This document shows, piece after piece, positions 13,736 through 28,396 of a stretch of 64,000 bases of DNA. Origin of the DNA: Lates calcarifer (taxonomy: Eukaryota; Chordata; Actinopteri; Centropomidae); assembly GCF_001640805.2 (NCBI RefSeq), contig NC_066852.1:5192194-5256193 (forward strand), given 5' to 3'. Each line of letters opens with the position of its first letter. Within the stretch, counting starts at the first letter, position 1. The translations under genes were made by a program, and so were the position numbers. A model generated the notes under the pieces. The model searched no databases, was not told where the DNA came from, and saw only the letters and a list, made by a program, of their open reading frames with translations.

Positions 13736-15734
13736 GGATTCAGGGTGGACTGATACTGAAATTGGGACATAGTTGCAGTGTCTGGTGTCTTTGGGAAAAA
13801 TCCAACACCAAACACAAAACAGTGTTGTGTTTCAGATGGGAAAAATGATGGTATTGTATAAATTGTAAAAACAGATTTACCTTTATCTTTATAAAAGAGA
13901 CCATCTGAGCCAAAAGTTAACAGCTATATTGCTGCCCCAAGCATGAATAGTCAAAGCAATACATTTTGGGGAGCTCCTGATGGTCATTACTCTATAAGCC
14001 TTTCAGTTCAACACATTCATATGCACAGGCCTCTCACTCAATAACATCAGCTTCATAAAAGCCTCTGTCATCTCTCTGTCAGTTGCTGTGGATTTACAAA
14101 GACCACACAAAGGCAAACACAGTCAATTAGCTTTCCAGCAAATTAATATGTGCAATCATCCTGGCTTACATTGTGTTTACCTAACGTGATATGCCACTTA
14201 GCACAATATTTACAAGAAAAAAAACTGATTAGACAGCTTTGCACTATGTCTCATACGTGGACCAGGATTTTCAGTGTGAGAGCGATGGGGACAGCAATCT
14301 CTTTGTCTCTCCAGTGTTTGAGGAAGCAGTCCTCTTGGATGCATATTAAAATATTTGACAAGAGGAACAGCTTGGAAATGACAATGCCAAGTGCATGTTC
14401 CATAATACCCATGCCTTCAGTAGCCTTGAGATAATAACTAGAAAAATGTACATGTTCCCTTGTTAAAAAATAAATAAATACATTTTACAAAACAGCATAT
14501 ATAAAACGCATATAGACTATTGATTGAGATTAATGCTCAGGCGTATGGGAAAGAACTCTAAAACAATAACCCATTACACTGGGTAATTGATCATTTGAAA
14601 AATCTGTAGCAGTCCTTTCCCCAGGCAAGAATTAATGTCTCTGTGGACCATAATTCATTAACTGCTTGGCAAACTAGTTGGCATTTGTTCAAGACTGAGG
14701 AGTTAAAATGCAAGAAGACCTGTTATATAAAGTCACTGGACTTTTTCTGCTGTTTCTAAATGACATTCTGTGTAACCAGCTTTCCTAATCTATTGGACAA
14801 TGATGTCAGGGTAAATCATTGCTAAATTGTGCATTATAGTGTATTCAGAATGTGATAAAGTGTGGTTATGAAGTAGAAGATTCAAATTACAAGAATATAA
14901 TTTTAGTAATAACCACATATTAATATAATTTTTCTTGATTAAACTCTGCAGGAAATACATTTCAGACATCATGAACCTTATTCAGGTTGTAATCTTCCCT
15001 ATAATTAAAGTGTAATGATAGTATGCACAATTTCAATCAGTGTCAGAGTGAAGGAAACCTGAAATAATATCTTGTCAGTGGTCAGGTTCAAACTATTTTG
15101 TCATGGACTTGGATGACCTGTATAATGACTAGCAGTTCAGGCTAATTTAACTCACCCAGATTTTGTGTTCTCAAGGCAGCGATCACATTTCAAATGTGGG
15201 GCACATCCTTTGAGGGTGCTGGAAAACATGCTGATGGCCAAGTCAATGATATTAGACTGTCACAAAAATATTGGTCATCTCAGACCCTGTGTTGATGGAA
15301 GTTCAAAAGTTCAAAGACTTAAATGTTCTGTATGTTCTATTGTTCCTTTTATATATATTTACTCATATTTAAGCTAATTTACAAAGGGAACAGCAGAGTC
15401 AAGGATCAAAGGCTGAGCTGAGTTAAGTGGCCTCATCTGGCAAGTGGCAGGCTGGAATTTCATAGACCTCTGCAGGCAGCAGCATTGGTATATCCAGGAT
15501 GGCAACACACCCTGCAGGGACAAAGACCTTCTAGCTTCTGAAATCTGAAAGCAGGCTAGACATTTTAATCACAGAGGGGAGATAAACAAATGTAGGCTCT
15601 ATACTATAAGTGGCTAATTACTGGCTGTCAGTTAACCAAAATTTCAACTCTGCATCTCACTGATTTGATGACTATCTGAGGTTCTCACAGAGGTGCTTGT
15701 TGGAAGAAATTGTTGTCTTATCCTTATTGCTGTT

Positions 15735-15759
15735 GTGTGTGTGTGTGTGTGTGTGTGTG
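15735..15759. repeat. GT microsatellite
   Basis: About 12 GT units. A 119-residue minus-strand open frame crossing it contains a His-Thr run from this repeat and is judged spurious. Confidence 0.95.
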
Positions 15760-18700
15760 AATGTGTGGGCAAAGAGGCTTTGTCAGTCTCCTTCTGAGGC
15801 ACAGAGACAGCTGAGACTGACATGATGGATGGAGCAGACTGAGCGACAGAGGAAAAACTAGCCTTGGCAATAGCTCTTGACAACAATGCCACCAGACTGC
15901 TGTGTGTTGTGAGAACCATGTGCTGGTGCTTTATGTAGGACCCAAGCAAACAACATCCAAACCAATTTGCTGGCCAAGTCTGAGGTGCCGAATTGCAAAT
16001 CAACTGAACTCAACTAGTGCTTTTACAAGAGAACATTTTGGCCAAAATGAGAAGAATAGCAGAAGAGAAATCTAACTTTCAAAATAAAACACTTGCCCCT
16101 CACATTTGTTTTGTGTATTATTGTTGAATTGTTTACTATGGTCACATATGGTATTTTTCTTAACGTTCTTTATAGGTTCTATTGTACATCGAAAGCTTTA
16201 ATGAACACTTTCACTCAGGTATGATGTCAGGTATTTATATACTGTGAGACAGTATGACAAATATGGTAGTATGACAGTAATTTGACACAAATGATTCCAT
16301 CTATCACTTATCATTTCTACTTCCAGTTCCTGTATGAGGGAAAATTGTTGTTTCTTGGTGTGAGCTCCATATCCTTAATGGATAATCAAATTCAATTCAT
16401 CTTGTACTTTTTCATATTACCTCATGATGCATGTAATTTAAAGTCAATATGAATTAATATTTTATTTTCTTACTTTCGTATTTTTTCATTATACTTTCAG
16501 GTTCTATGAAATGCCGTTGTGATAGACTGCAAATGGAATCTCGCAATACAAATATTATTCAGTTATTAAGAATTTGTATAAATCATCCTGATTGGCTTTT
16601 AAACACAGCTCTAATCTGATGTAAGTTAACATAACTGAAGATCACACACCACACAGAGGCCCTGTCAGAACCTACTTTTTTGCTATTCTTCACCATGTCT
16701 TTGCTTTTGAAAATTTTTAATTGTTTTAAATATTCATTGAGTGTCCTAAGTCAACCCTGTCTACTTGAAATTATCTTTCTATACAGCTTAACTGCAACAA
16801 CAACTATGTTTTGTAAGAAATGTAATCACCAGCTGGAATATGTTTTGATTGAATAAAACACTACATGCATTAACAGCAAACAGCAGACTGTCTCATTTTG
16901 GGAACCACACTAATTTGTCTCAGTGCAGAGAATTGGACAAAAAAGACCAATTTTCACTAAGGAGGCACGTAACTTAATATAAAGACTGGAAGCAGGAAAT
17001 CAGTAAATCTGGCTCCAAACAAAGTACTAAATATATCTACCACACCTCTGAAGCTCAACAATTCACACGATGAATCTTGTAAAAACAATGTAAACAACTG
17101 ACAAGATGTGCCAGAATTAAGTGAAGGTATTCTTCATTATCATTCTGAGATATCAAGTTGTAGGCTATATAAAATTGAGAACTTATGAAATCATACGTGT
17201 TTTACTTCTCTTACAGTGATAATTGTATCAACTCTAGTGAGGTAATTTTTCCATAAATAATTAAACACTTATATGTGCTGTATGTTGGGGCATGACAGTA
17301 TGACTGGACAATAAGTACAGTAAACAAACATGGACAATACTCTTGCTCTATAAAGGAAACTAAACTTTGTTACACAGTAGTCAAGTCAGGTTGCACTTCT
17401 ATTCTGATCCCCAGCAACTGGACAGGAGCCTTTGTTACAGTTGGAGTGTGTGAGATTGTAGCTATTTCCTGGAAGTAATACATAGTAGTCCAAGCCCAGT
17501 ACATACTTAAGTATCACTAGAGAAAAATTGTTCATATTTTTCCAGCACTAGTTTAATACTCCAGTTCTCAGGATGGAAGCAAAAAGCAATTATATTATCC
17601 CAAATATTTATTCTTTTAATTTAATCTAAACCAGGGTATTAATACCTTCATGTCACCTCCATGATGTAAAAATTAAAATAATGTGTTAAGTGTTGCAAAT
17701 CTGGACATTTGTAATCCCACAGTGCTTTTCTTGGTGAGACATCTATAGGAAAACCGCAAGAAAAAGGCAATACAGATTGTTGGTAGAGGATTTTGAATAA
17801 TGTTGCAGCACTTAATGTTCAAAGTCAAAAGTAGCAAAGGATGACCCAGATGTGGACGTGTATCTACAGAAACAGAGGCTGTATTTGACAAAGTGCCACG
17901 AGGTGTCACTTTGAGGTTTCAGTCACGAAAAACACCAAGAGGCCAAGGGCATGTTATCAACAGAAGAAAATGTGCTAAGGAACACATGACAGAAGCAATA
18001 AGCATCACCTGTAACGCCAACGTATACAAGTACGCTTAATTTCACAAACCTCACAGCTACCTGATATGGAAGACATGCCACACAAAGAATATATATACAG
18101 TCCCAAACACCAAGGATTCTACACTTAACAGGGTTTCTGGTGTTCTGCTTTTTATGTTGGCTGAAACCGACTGCCTCCCTCAGGCCTTGAATAATGTCAC
18201 ATAATCAGTGAAAGTCTGAGAACAGGTGCACAATCTGGATGGGGTTCTCAGTTATTTGCAGAGGTTGTGTTATGGATCCAAACTGCCAGTTCACCTTGAG
18301 CACAGAGATGCAGTGAAACCTTTCTTGTCTGTGATAAAAGTTCATTCAAAAAGTCAGTTGTTTGAAGTTGGGGATCATTATAAAAGGAAGACATTATGAC
18401 TTTAAATTTACTCTTTAAAATATGAAACCATCTAATACCATCACCTTTTAAATCTTTGACAGACTCAACATGCAGCATCACTGAAGCCTTTAATGGCCAT
18501 TCATCCCACTGATGCACTAGAAATGTGCTTTGAATATAAGGACATCAATCAGAGCATGTGGACACATACTTCAGGGCAGCTGTCTGTCTACCACCTTCAA
18601 ATATACACATAGACACATCTACGTGAGCACGCTTACACTAATACACACATACCTCTGGGGTGTGATGCATCAGATCTGTTGACAGATAAAATAGATGCAG

Positions 18701-19700
18701 ATGGGCCAACACTTGGCACATTTATATCAGTCTTCCCTTTGCTCCCTCCTTCCATTTTTCTCTCTCTTAAGCAAGTCATCAGTCAACATGGAACATTCAC
18801 TCAGCTGCGTCAGGTAGACAGCCATGATATTTATTGTATGGAGGCAATACACACACCAGCACTACATCTGCCCCCCCCTCCAGTCCTGCACAGGAACCAA
18901 ACTGATTTCTGCAGCCCACTTCATTTAAACCACAACAGCAGAACCCCGGTGTGCCAATAAAATCCACACCATATCACCTGCTCCCACTAGAGGAGATGAA
19001 CAGAGCTGTGAGTTTTTCCCATAAGCCTTTCCTCATGGTGGGCAGGAAGAAATAAACTGCAGGATGTGAAAATCAAAACTGGTAAATGCCTTATCTTTTT
19101 CTTTAAGAAAGAAAAAAATCTACCAGGCACCATTTGGGCTTTTGTTATTTGTACAATATGCCAGTGGGGTTTGCCATTGTGTGCTGGAAACACTGAAACA
19201 AGATGGATGATCTGTAAGAGATGCCAAGATTGGCAAACTGGGCACCGGGAAACAACAACACTTGCTGTAATGACACCAAATATTTATTATTACCATCAAC
19301 CTGTTTTATGAGGCCTTCGCTGTGGTTTTGGAAATAATTAGTTGTTATAAATTCAAGACACACTGAATTAAACCTTAAAGGCAGCTGACAAAAAGCACTA
19401 TACACAAACAGAGGATAGGATAATGTGAAAACTGAGAAAAAGATGTGTGAAAATTACTTTATTAATCCAACACTTTGACTGCAAGTCAAAGATGAGGAGG
19501 ACCTAAGAGAAGAGACTCAAAACCTCAGGATGTATTGAAGATTTCATTCAATAATGAAGTGAGCACGATATTACACAGGAGAATTGTGCTGAAAATAAAC
19601 AAAGGTAACTCATAATAACTGAAAATTACTTCAAACACAAAGATAGGTACATCATCTTCAGTACACTGATGCTGTCTTGTGCATTTTTTTTCAGCACATA

Positions 19701-19890
19701 GTCAAGGGGTTTTGACATTGCTAATAAATAAATATTGAGCAGAATGAGTGAGAGTTTGTAGTCTGGTAAGGTAATACTGTCAAAACACACCACCAGAACA
19801 GTGACTCCATATTCAAACACAAGATGCATCAAGAAAACACTGTTGGCATTGGCTGAGTGCTCTAATCCACAAGTCATAGTTGTACAATAG
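19701..19890. repeat. local diverged duplication, copy 1
   Basis: Shares with 20395-20612 the ordered blocks GGTTTTGACAT, AATAAATATTGAGCAGAATG AGTG, TGTCAAAAC, GACTCCAT, GCATCAAGAAAACA, and CACAAGTCATA versus CACAGGTCATA. Function unknown; it may be an uncatalogued dispersed repeat present twice. Confidence 0.75.
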
Positions 19891-20394
19891 GAAATACATT
19901 AAATTTACTCTTGTAATTTGTTAGCTATACAGGCCTCAGTTGAATTGAAAAGGAGACTGAGTCAGTGTTTGTGTGCTAGTGTGACTGCACCTTTAGCCTG
20001 GGGATTGGTTGTGGTGATACCTGTGCTGCATTTCAATAGCACTTTAACAAGCCCCCATTTACTTCCCCTTGAAGGAATCCAAATCATGTTATGTGACGCT
20101 CCAGTACTGTGAAAACCTGAGTGGACGTCTGTGTCATCAACTGCCAAGACTGCCAAGAGGGCAAATGAATAATGATATAGGCTTACACTGTTACCCAGCG
20201 TGCATTGTGTCGTTGTGAAAACCAGCATTAGTTGACACTACCAAACTTAAGTTTACGTTGTATTTTTGTGTGTGTGTGTTCAAAACTAAAAATTCTGTCT
20301 CCTCATTGTCACAAATAGGTACCTGTGAAAGGGGACTACAGACTCTCAGTCACACCAAAGTCACTTGCCTACAGCACTTGCAAGAGGTATGGTG

Positions 20395-20612
20395 TCATGG
20401 GTTTTGACATGGCTCATGAATAAATATTGAGCAGAATGAGTGTAGACTGTAAAAGTTGAACAAGAACAGTTTATAGTCTGAGTAATATTGTCAAAACGCA
20501 GTGATAGCACTCCACCGGAACAAGGACTCCATTTCCAAAAGCTGCATCAAGAAAACAGTGTTTGTATGCGCTGACTGTGCTAATTCACAGGTCATAATTG
20601 AACAGAAATGAA
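20395..20612. repeat. local diverged duplication, copy 2
   Basis: Direct-orientation partner of 19701-19890, about 692 bases away. It has an insertion of about 28 bases after the GAGCAGAATGAGTG block and otherwise keeps the same block order. Confidence 0.75.
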
Positions 20613-21270
20613 CTATGACCTACAAGTATGCTGGAACAGGAAATTCACTTCCTACACACTATTCATCACTGAAGAGCATGTATGGAATCTGCAGATAAGA
20701 TTAAACAAATTAAACTGTGTACTCCCCTTGGATCCTACCTTCACTTGCTAAGTTAACACCTCTGTGATGTATGGTGCTATGTATCAAGTTCAAGGACAGA
20801 TGAAAGAGAGCATGGCAAATGATTACAGAAATGTAACACTTGTTACCCACCAGCAGTATTGCAAGCCAGAATGCCTATGGGCCTGGTTGTTGTAGGAAAG
20901 AATGAGTACATTAGACAACATGTTGTAATGTTGTCTCATGGTGTCAGAAGGCAAAAGTGTTCAGAGCTGTTTGGAATGGGCATACTTAAACGCATAATGA
21001 AATGCATGTCATCACAGAAAAGGGCAAGTCGTAGTGGTTATTGCCACACTCCCTGAAGGCATTCATTCATTTGTACACACAAAGAGAAGAATTACCAGTG
21101 TAATGAATGATAAAAGGGAGCTGAAATACAGGTTCAAACCATGGCTCCCCTCTCACCTCCACACAGCTGACCTGTCACTGCACAGAGTAAGCATTAATGT
21201 TGAAATGTCAGTCTGAAAAGTTACAGAAATATTGAAACTCAGCCAGCTAATTCCAGCATTAGGAAGGTGT

Positions 21271-21286
21271 GGGGGGGGGGGGGGGG
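21271..21286. repeat. poly-G tract of 16
   Basis: Sixteen consecutive G residues after GGTGT; rare in this AT-rich region and able to form a G-quadruplex. Confidence 0.95.
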
Positions 21287-23652
21287 TTTCCAAAGCTGTG
21301 TGACAATACAAACAAGCACTTCTGATGAAGTATACTTTTCACTTAAAAGACTGCTTCACCAATTTAGCTTGCACTCCTGTAAAATGATCATATCTATACA
21401 TTCTTCTTCCATGTCAAAACCTGGCATTTACCTTACCCACAGTGCAACTCAACAACTGACATTTTTGACTGAGATTTGGATGTGATGTAGCCTGGAGCCT
21501 CTAGCCTTGAGCAGAGATGAGGAGCGGACTACAGAGGTCTGAAAAAAAGCTCACTTCACAGCCCTGAATTTTTGTCATTTTCAGACCCAGTCAAACTGAC
21601 TCAACTGACATCACTTATCAGATTTTGCATTGCTCCCTTTGGAGACACAAGGTTTACACTTTTTTTTCATCATGTGACAAACCAAAGCAGCAGCCAGTTT
21701 ACCAGTGACACACAGCAACTAGCAACTGTTTTCCTATGAACCCACCATAGCTTCTTTCTCTGCCAATGGCCTTCTTGGCAACAACTTGAAATGATGAATA
21801 CAAGAGAATGTTTTTCAGAAAGATGTTTGACACAGGAAATCAGTGATTGGTTTTGAGTTTGTAAAAGGCACAAACAGACCAGTGTGTTTTCAATCAGTCC
21901 ACTGTGAATTCTCTCATAAATTGCTTATGCTGTCTCCTACTGATCCTACTGGACAGCACAACTAATTAGGTTTGCAGCTACAAGGCAGAGGTCAAACTGT
22001 TTCCAACTGTTCAACTCATGCAAATGTAATTGAGCCTTTGAAAATCATCTGTCATCAAACTGAACAGATCCGACACATTCTCCGGCTCATGAGGAGCTGC
22101 ATAATGATGTACGTGATTCAACATGAACACTTTCACCACCAACACAAAGACATAACAGGACTGATGTGAAAAATTTGCTGTTTTTGTTGTTGCTGTTGTT
22201 GTGTCTTTAACAGTCTTATTCTGTATGTGTGATGTATTAGACACTTTTGATGTCAGCATTGTAAGTCTTCATCTGTTACGTGAAATTTGGCACACATACT
22301 ATACATATATTTGTCTTTACACTAAAAATCTGACTCAACTTCCCTCAACCCCACATCAAATCATTGTTTAACAGCTTTCCCCTGAGGGCATTTCATGGTG
22401 TTTTTTGAACTTTCAACACCAAACTTTGTGCATTGTCTTAGGAGATACTCCACATACCATAATATCATTTAGACACACTGGCAAGAGTAGTTATGTTGGA
22501 GGTAGCAAGGGTCAGTGTTTACTGCTTAATTGCACTTGCTTCACACTGACAAATGGAACTGAGAAGTGTGTGTAGTGCATAAAAAATGAATTACTAATAA
22601 AAATAAATTGTATTACTGTTGCCAAGAAGGTTATGTTTTCAGTCATCAGTTAGTTTGTGGAGTGTCTGTTGGCAGGAAATGTCAAGAAACTAAGAACAGA
22701 TTTCCAGTAAAATCTGGTGCACAGATTGGGCTGATTGATTAGATTTTGGTTGTCATCTGGACATGGGATTTTCACCATTTAGAAAATTATCATTTCCGAG
22801 CCATAATTATGAAACTGACAGAAGTAGGCTTGATTCCAAATCCGAAGAATATGTTTGCAGAGTCCAAATAATTAGCTCAAGTTAAAAGATAAGTGATAGG
22901 AATAAAGGGAATGAGTGCAACAACAAGCTGGAGAGTTGTTCGGTGTTGGCAGAGGTTTGATCTTTTCTGTGCTTTTTAGTTTAAAATGCATTTTGTACAG
23001 ATGTCTTGATTAAGATAAATGTAAAAATAAAAATGAATGTATTAAGACTAATGTAAAATAATCATCCCACTACTGAAGGTAAACCTATTTTTAAAAAAAG
23101 AAAATCAGCAGCAGCAACACGCAGACATTAAATAACAACAGGATTCAATTTGCTTTTGTCTGTGTGTGCATCTTGTCTCGGCACTTGCAGTTGAAATGTG
23201 ATGTCAGTTCTTTTTTCAAACAACCAGCCTATTATTTTGGAACATGTAGTGTAAATGACTGAATGAGTAATAAGCTGACATGATACACCAGTACTTGCTC
23301 AATGCTCTGCATAGGTGGAGAGAAGAGATGTATCTCTACCTCTCACGACATTATCAGTGTCAGGAGTTGACAGCACTGACTGAAATACAATGTCAGCTCT
23401 CTTTTTCTGTGTCATCCCACATTCACACCTGCTGACAGCTGTACTTGACATTGACACCTGAGGTAAGAAGCTTGTCGGCACTATGAGTCAGGGTGGATTG
23501 GAGTCACACTGGAGGTCAGACTTGCCGTGGTGTCCTGTAAATGCAGTATGAATTACACAAAGGTTTGAAGGGAGGTGTCTACTGTCTGCTGGAGATGATG
23601 ATAGCAGCTTAGACTCAACCAGAAAGTAAATGTGTGACAGGAAATAATAATA

Positions 23653-23660
<8 letters not shown>

Positions 23661-23726
<66 letters not shown>
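23661..23726. repeat. AT dinucleotide microsatellite, 33 units
   Basis: Uninterrupted AT repeat after a TAATAA stretch. It produces a spurious Ile-Tyr open frame on the minus strand. Confidence 0.95.
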
Positions 23727-23729
<3 letters not shown>

Positions 23730-26700
23730 GGTGACAAAAATAGGAAGTGAGGAGGACATGTCCACCCTTGTCCACCCATCCCCAATGGAAATTGTGCAAT
23801 TGACATTGTCAGTAAAGATTCATGTGAGTGTAAGTGTATGGTTGTTTGGATTTAGGACCAAAGGTGTCCTTCAAGAATCCACAGAGGGTGAATTATCCTC
23901 TGAGACAGACCTGATGTAGGTCCATCTGTGCTCAGCTTGTGATTCCCTTTCCAACTGTCCTGACCTTTGTAGGCATGGAGACAAGGTTTGTACTCCTAGG
24001 CAATTTGTTTAACTTGTTTAGCATTGCATGGGTTTATGAGAAACAGTATTCAACCTCTGCTCCTCCTGAGTTACATTGAACATAAATGCTGTATAATCAG
24101 GATTATTCATCTTGTGCTTGATAGGTCTTCTTAATTTATTCACTCACAGATGGGTCTAAGATCATCATAAATGTTTGCTCCTGCATTTGTTTTATGAGTA
24201 AAGTTAAGCTTCATCAAGTGGGAGGACTTATAGATATTTTACACAAATGACAGAGATTTTGAGGAATATCTCCCTAATACCCCAGCACAGCAGTACATAC
24301 ACATGTGATTTATGCTACAGTACAGGCAGTTCATGAAAATCACACAGCAGGTGTTAGGTGGGTGTTTTCATGAATGCCACTGTTAGACATTTCCTGCAGC
24401 AGTGACAGTGCTTTGTTTAAAGAGGAAGGACTACTTAGAGCTGACAGTGTTAGCCAAGATGGCTAAACAAAGAAAAGATGTGCACTCAATTCAAACTTGA
24501 TGAATCGAAAACCTCTGGAATAAAGACACAGAGTAGTCCGTCAGAGGAAGGGAAGCATACTTAAAAGCAAACCTGTGAGTCAAATGTAGAGTGAGCATTC
24601 ACCCTCTGAAGATGAAGAGCTCTCCATGCTGAGAGGGGTCAATGAGGACTGCTGCAGATTTGGCTCTTTTTTTTTTTTGGACAAGTCTCTCTAATTAACC
24701 GCAGACTACAATGAGCCACTGTATTATTGACTGCAGTTGTAAGAGCACTGAAACAATGACCGCTTAACTTATTGATGTTGCCAAAAGTCCTCATAAATTG
24801 AATTTTGTGATTACATCTTATTTTTTGTAAATGGAGATATTTTGGGTTGTTGGATTTTTTTTTTTTTTTTTTTGATATTTTATGAAATATATCTTTATAG
24901 CTGTTGATTTTATAATCTCATATGTCCCACTGTAATTGTATCCTTCCTTGAGAGACAGTCATGGTCTTCCAAGGCCTCTCCAATGACTGTGGCAACAGCA
25001 GAAAACTGCCTGAGTGTGTGTTTTCTGCTCAGTGCGGCTATCACTTTTAATTTAAGGTTCTGTCTTTATTACATGGCCATCTGAAGAAGGAGGTGAGCTG
25101 CAGTGGATCAATTATGTCATGAACTGAAGGTCACCTCAACTGTGCTTACAGGTTTACTTTCAACTCCTGTTTTAAATGCTATCACCATGTGAAACTCACT
25201 TGAAATTCCTCATGAAACTGATCTATAAGCATCTGACCTTGACTCCTTTACAGCTAGCTGTCTAAATGACAAAACAGTGCATTCGTAAAACCACAACAGA
25301 AAAGGGTGGTTGTGTCTCAGGTAGCTATTATTGGATGGCAGCCTTATCACAACAAAAAATATATCACCATTTTCCTTACCAGTTCTAATTAGATGGTAGT
25401 GTGGCCAGTTTTAGAGCAATCCAATCCTCTACACCTACGGCCTTTCTCTCACACCAGACTCTAGTACATAGATAATTGCCGTATACAGTGGAAACAAACA
25501 TGTTGAGAGCAAAGTAATTTGATGTGTCTATCCATTTAGATTCCTCATGCAGAGTTGAGTGAAAAGGTTTGGGCTCAGAGTTGTCAGACTGCATAACAGC
25601 ACAAACTCAATCACTTGGATCCGGCATTGAGCTTGCTGCTGTGCTGCAAGCTGTATAAGAGTTATGTAAACCCTGTGATGATATCGCCTCAGTATTGTTT
25701 GGATGCAACAGAGTCATCACTATTATCCAGGCAGGCAGGGCTGACAGCGTGGAGCAGGCTAAGGATGCTTTTGATCTCTCATTTCACTCAATCATATCCT
25801 GCTTTAAAGCATAAGCATTATGCTCAACATTTTGGGAAACACAGTGTGGAAACAGTGGTAGTTGGTGTCCAGCCTGCTGACATAGCTGAACTCAATGAAG
25901 ATTGCCAGCAGTTTCTTGATTCCAAAAGGCAGTGCTCCAATCAAAGCAACACCAGCCTCCTCACACATACTGACTCTGGGAAATTGGCTGCAGCACAGAA
26001 GCTTTTACAGACTCTGGCAGAGGAGTCTGGACCTGGTGAACGCCTGATAAGGCTGATTTGAATGAGACTGCATTCTCTTTTGTTTTGATTACAGGAATTA
26101 TAAATATCAACAGTGACCCCACTCGTGATGCAGCACTAAATTAATATATTGCTATCAAAACAATGCAGGCAGTCTAGTTTCTGCATGACTCAATAATGCC
26201 CTCAAGTGGCCTGAGTCAGCCAGCTGCAGCCAAGACAACAACAACATCACAGAGAGTAGATATTCATGTTTCTGCCTTTGTGTTAAGCTCAGAATTAAGT
26301 TTGCTCCCATATTTGTAGCAATGTGTAGTTAAGAACTATCATTATCACCATCTGTCTTCCTTTTCTTGCTGTGTGCCAGATGGACGATGGAGGATGGGAT
26401 TTTAAACGCATGGCCAGAACCATCAGATATTCTTTAAAATTTTACAGCACCATAGAAAAACCTAACCATTATTTTGGCACAGAGAATATCTGAAAACTGA
26501 AACGTCTTGACTATAAAGTGCTACACAGCCCATGACTTCCTGTTTCAATAATAAAACATAGGTCATTAAATTTTTGCAATGACATGAAATTCTGCAAAAC
26601 ACACATACACACATCCTTTGTAACTGAACTTCCAAAGGGTTCATTATAAGTCTCAGATCTACATTGCATTCCTGTTGTACACCAGTTGCCACTATTACCC

Positions 26701-28390
26701 ACCAGGAAACCAGCTTGCCTTTGTGTCTTTGACTACATCAAAATAATTGCATGCTTTATTCTACACTGCTGCACAGCAGTAATTCTTGGCTCATTCAGTG
26801 GAATAGTCACACATGGTGACACAAGCGGAACCGTTTGCTGCATTTATTTTTTCCTGAGGCTGGTTCATGTAAAGGAGGCTGTGTGTCTCCACTTTGTGTC
26901 CAGCAAGGTCTCTCCTCAGATGGCTTCTGGTCGCTCAGGAACACACAATTAATGTATATAATGTATATATGCCACATGTTTACTGCCTATTGGCTGGTTG
27001 CTGTATCATCTGGTTGATTAACAGTTACATTTGAATTACAAAGACTTTGGCCAGAAACAACTCACAGTCCTCTAATAGCTGTGCCAAAATACTTAATACC
27101 TTTATACCTTGTGCATGCCTCATGACTGTAATCATACAGACATGCCTGTAAATACAAATGTAATGTCAACTCATACAGTCATGAAAACAATGTGCAGTAA
27201 CCTACCAACTTACAAAATGTCAAGTCTTTTAAAGTCATTAACTATGGCCTTAATGTTGTAGACAAGTATGTGACATTTCTGCACAGAAACAGTGCTTAGT
27301 CTGCCCAGCTCTGAAATCACATGTACTAAAAATAAAAGCACTAAACGGACAAGTGGCTCTTTGCTGTCCTTAAATGGGTAGTTCAGTTTGACTTTCTGAT
27401 GTATTTCATTAAAAGCCTGTAAATTATTCATCTGGAGAAATGTAAACTCCCAAGATTTAATAATGAGAGAAAAACAAGTAGTTACACCAACATTTATTCA
27501 GAATTATGTAGAATACACCGCTTAGAATTCACAGAAAAGCAAAACTCATCTTATTTGCTGATAATGTAAATAACAATAGAAGGAAGCAAAAAAAGAAAGC
27601 AAGTACATAAATTACAATATTCAGTCACTTTACTTCTTATTAAATTAATATGATGTAAGTCACATGTTACAAAATGTTACTCTCAAATGACATGTACAGT
27701 TCTGTATACGTACTTTAAGAACACCTTTTCTCACAAATACACAATCCAACCACGTCATGACGACATATAGTTTTTGTTGTACTGTATGGTCATTCTGAGT
27801 TGACTTTGTGCTCTCGCTCCATAATCATAGTAACCACTTTCACTTGCAAGCTTCCTTTTGAGTACCAGCCACCCCTGGCTTCTTAAAAATAAATGGGACC
27901 AGACTAAGACGGAGGGAAAGTCTGTGGCAGCTACAGATGCTCAGCTGCTGAAAACTGACAAATCCAAATCCATTGACATTTCCAGCCAGAACAATTTGCC
28001 CTGTAATTCTAAAAGAGGCTTTTTTTGGTCTTCAGACTGCAGAAACCCTTGATTGGTGTCCACAGTCTTTGTGGGTACAGTACTCTTGAAAATCTACTGT
28101 AGAGTGGCCCAACCCCCCATTGTTATCACATTGATTCAGTCCATAGGAAGCCTAGTAATGACTAAATGGTGCTGTCTCCTTCAACTCATGGTACCCCTGG
28201 TGGTTTGGCTCTGTGAAGAGACAGAGAGGGCAGTTAGGGCTCAGAAGTACCACAAATCTATCTCTTCTATATTAACCAGTGATTTTAAAAGACTCTTTTA
28301 GAAATATAGGCAATTCAGTTTAGTATCAAATAGAAAGAACAAAAGCAATACAGTTACAAACAATACAGAGAAACTAGTTTACCAAACAAT

Positions 28391-28396
28391 TTTATT
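28391..28396 (-). other. panx3: candidate panx3 poly(A) signal
   Basis: AATAAA on the minus strand about 136 bases after the panx3 stop, followed within 50 bases by a GT-rich stretch (TGTATTGTTTG). It is the first canonical signal downstream of the stop, so it is the likely 3' end, though a longer 3' UTR is possible. Confidence 0.5.

Larger units (their letters stand above)
8331..19700. other. intergenic, repeats only
   Basis: Apart from the microsatellites and repeat relics listed separately (9575, 10121, 11255, 13578, 15735) I see no gene. Minus-strand open frames at 12625-12966 (113 codons) and 18248-18517 (89 codons) have no recognised domain. Confidence 0.6.
20613..28390. other. intergenic, no gene recognised
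   Basis: Contains the poly-G tract, the long AT repeat at 23661, T-rich tracts near 24670 and 24860, and an unexplained 149-codon stretch open on the plus strand at 25597-26061. The part just below 28390 may include further panx3 3' UTR. Confidence 0.6.

Noticed and set aside
15644..16003. 119-residue minus-strand open frame
   Set aside because: It contains a His-Thr run from the GT repeat, no known domain, and no exon context.
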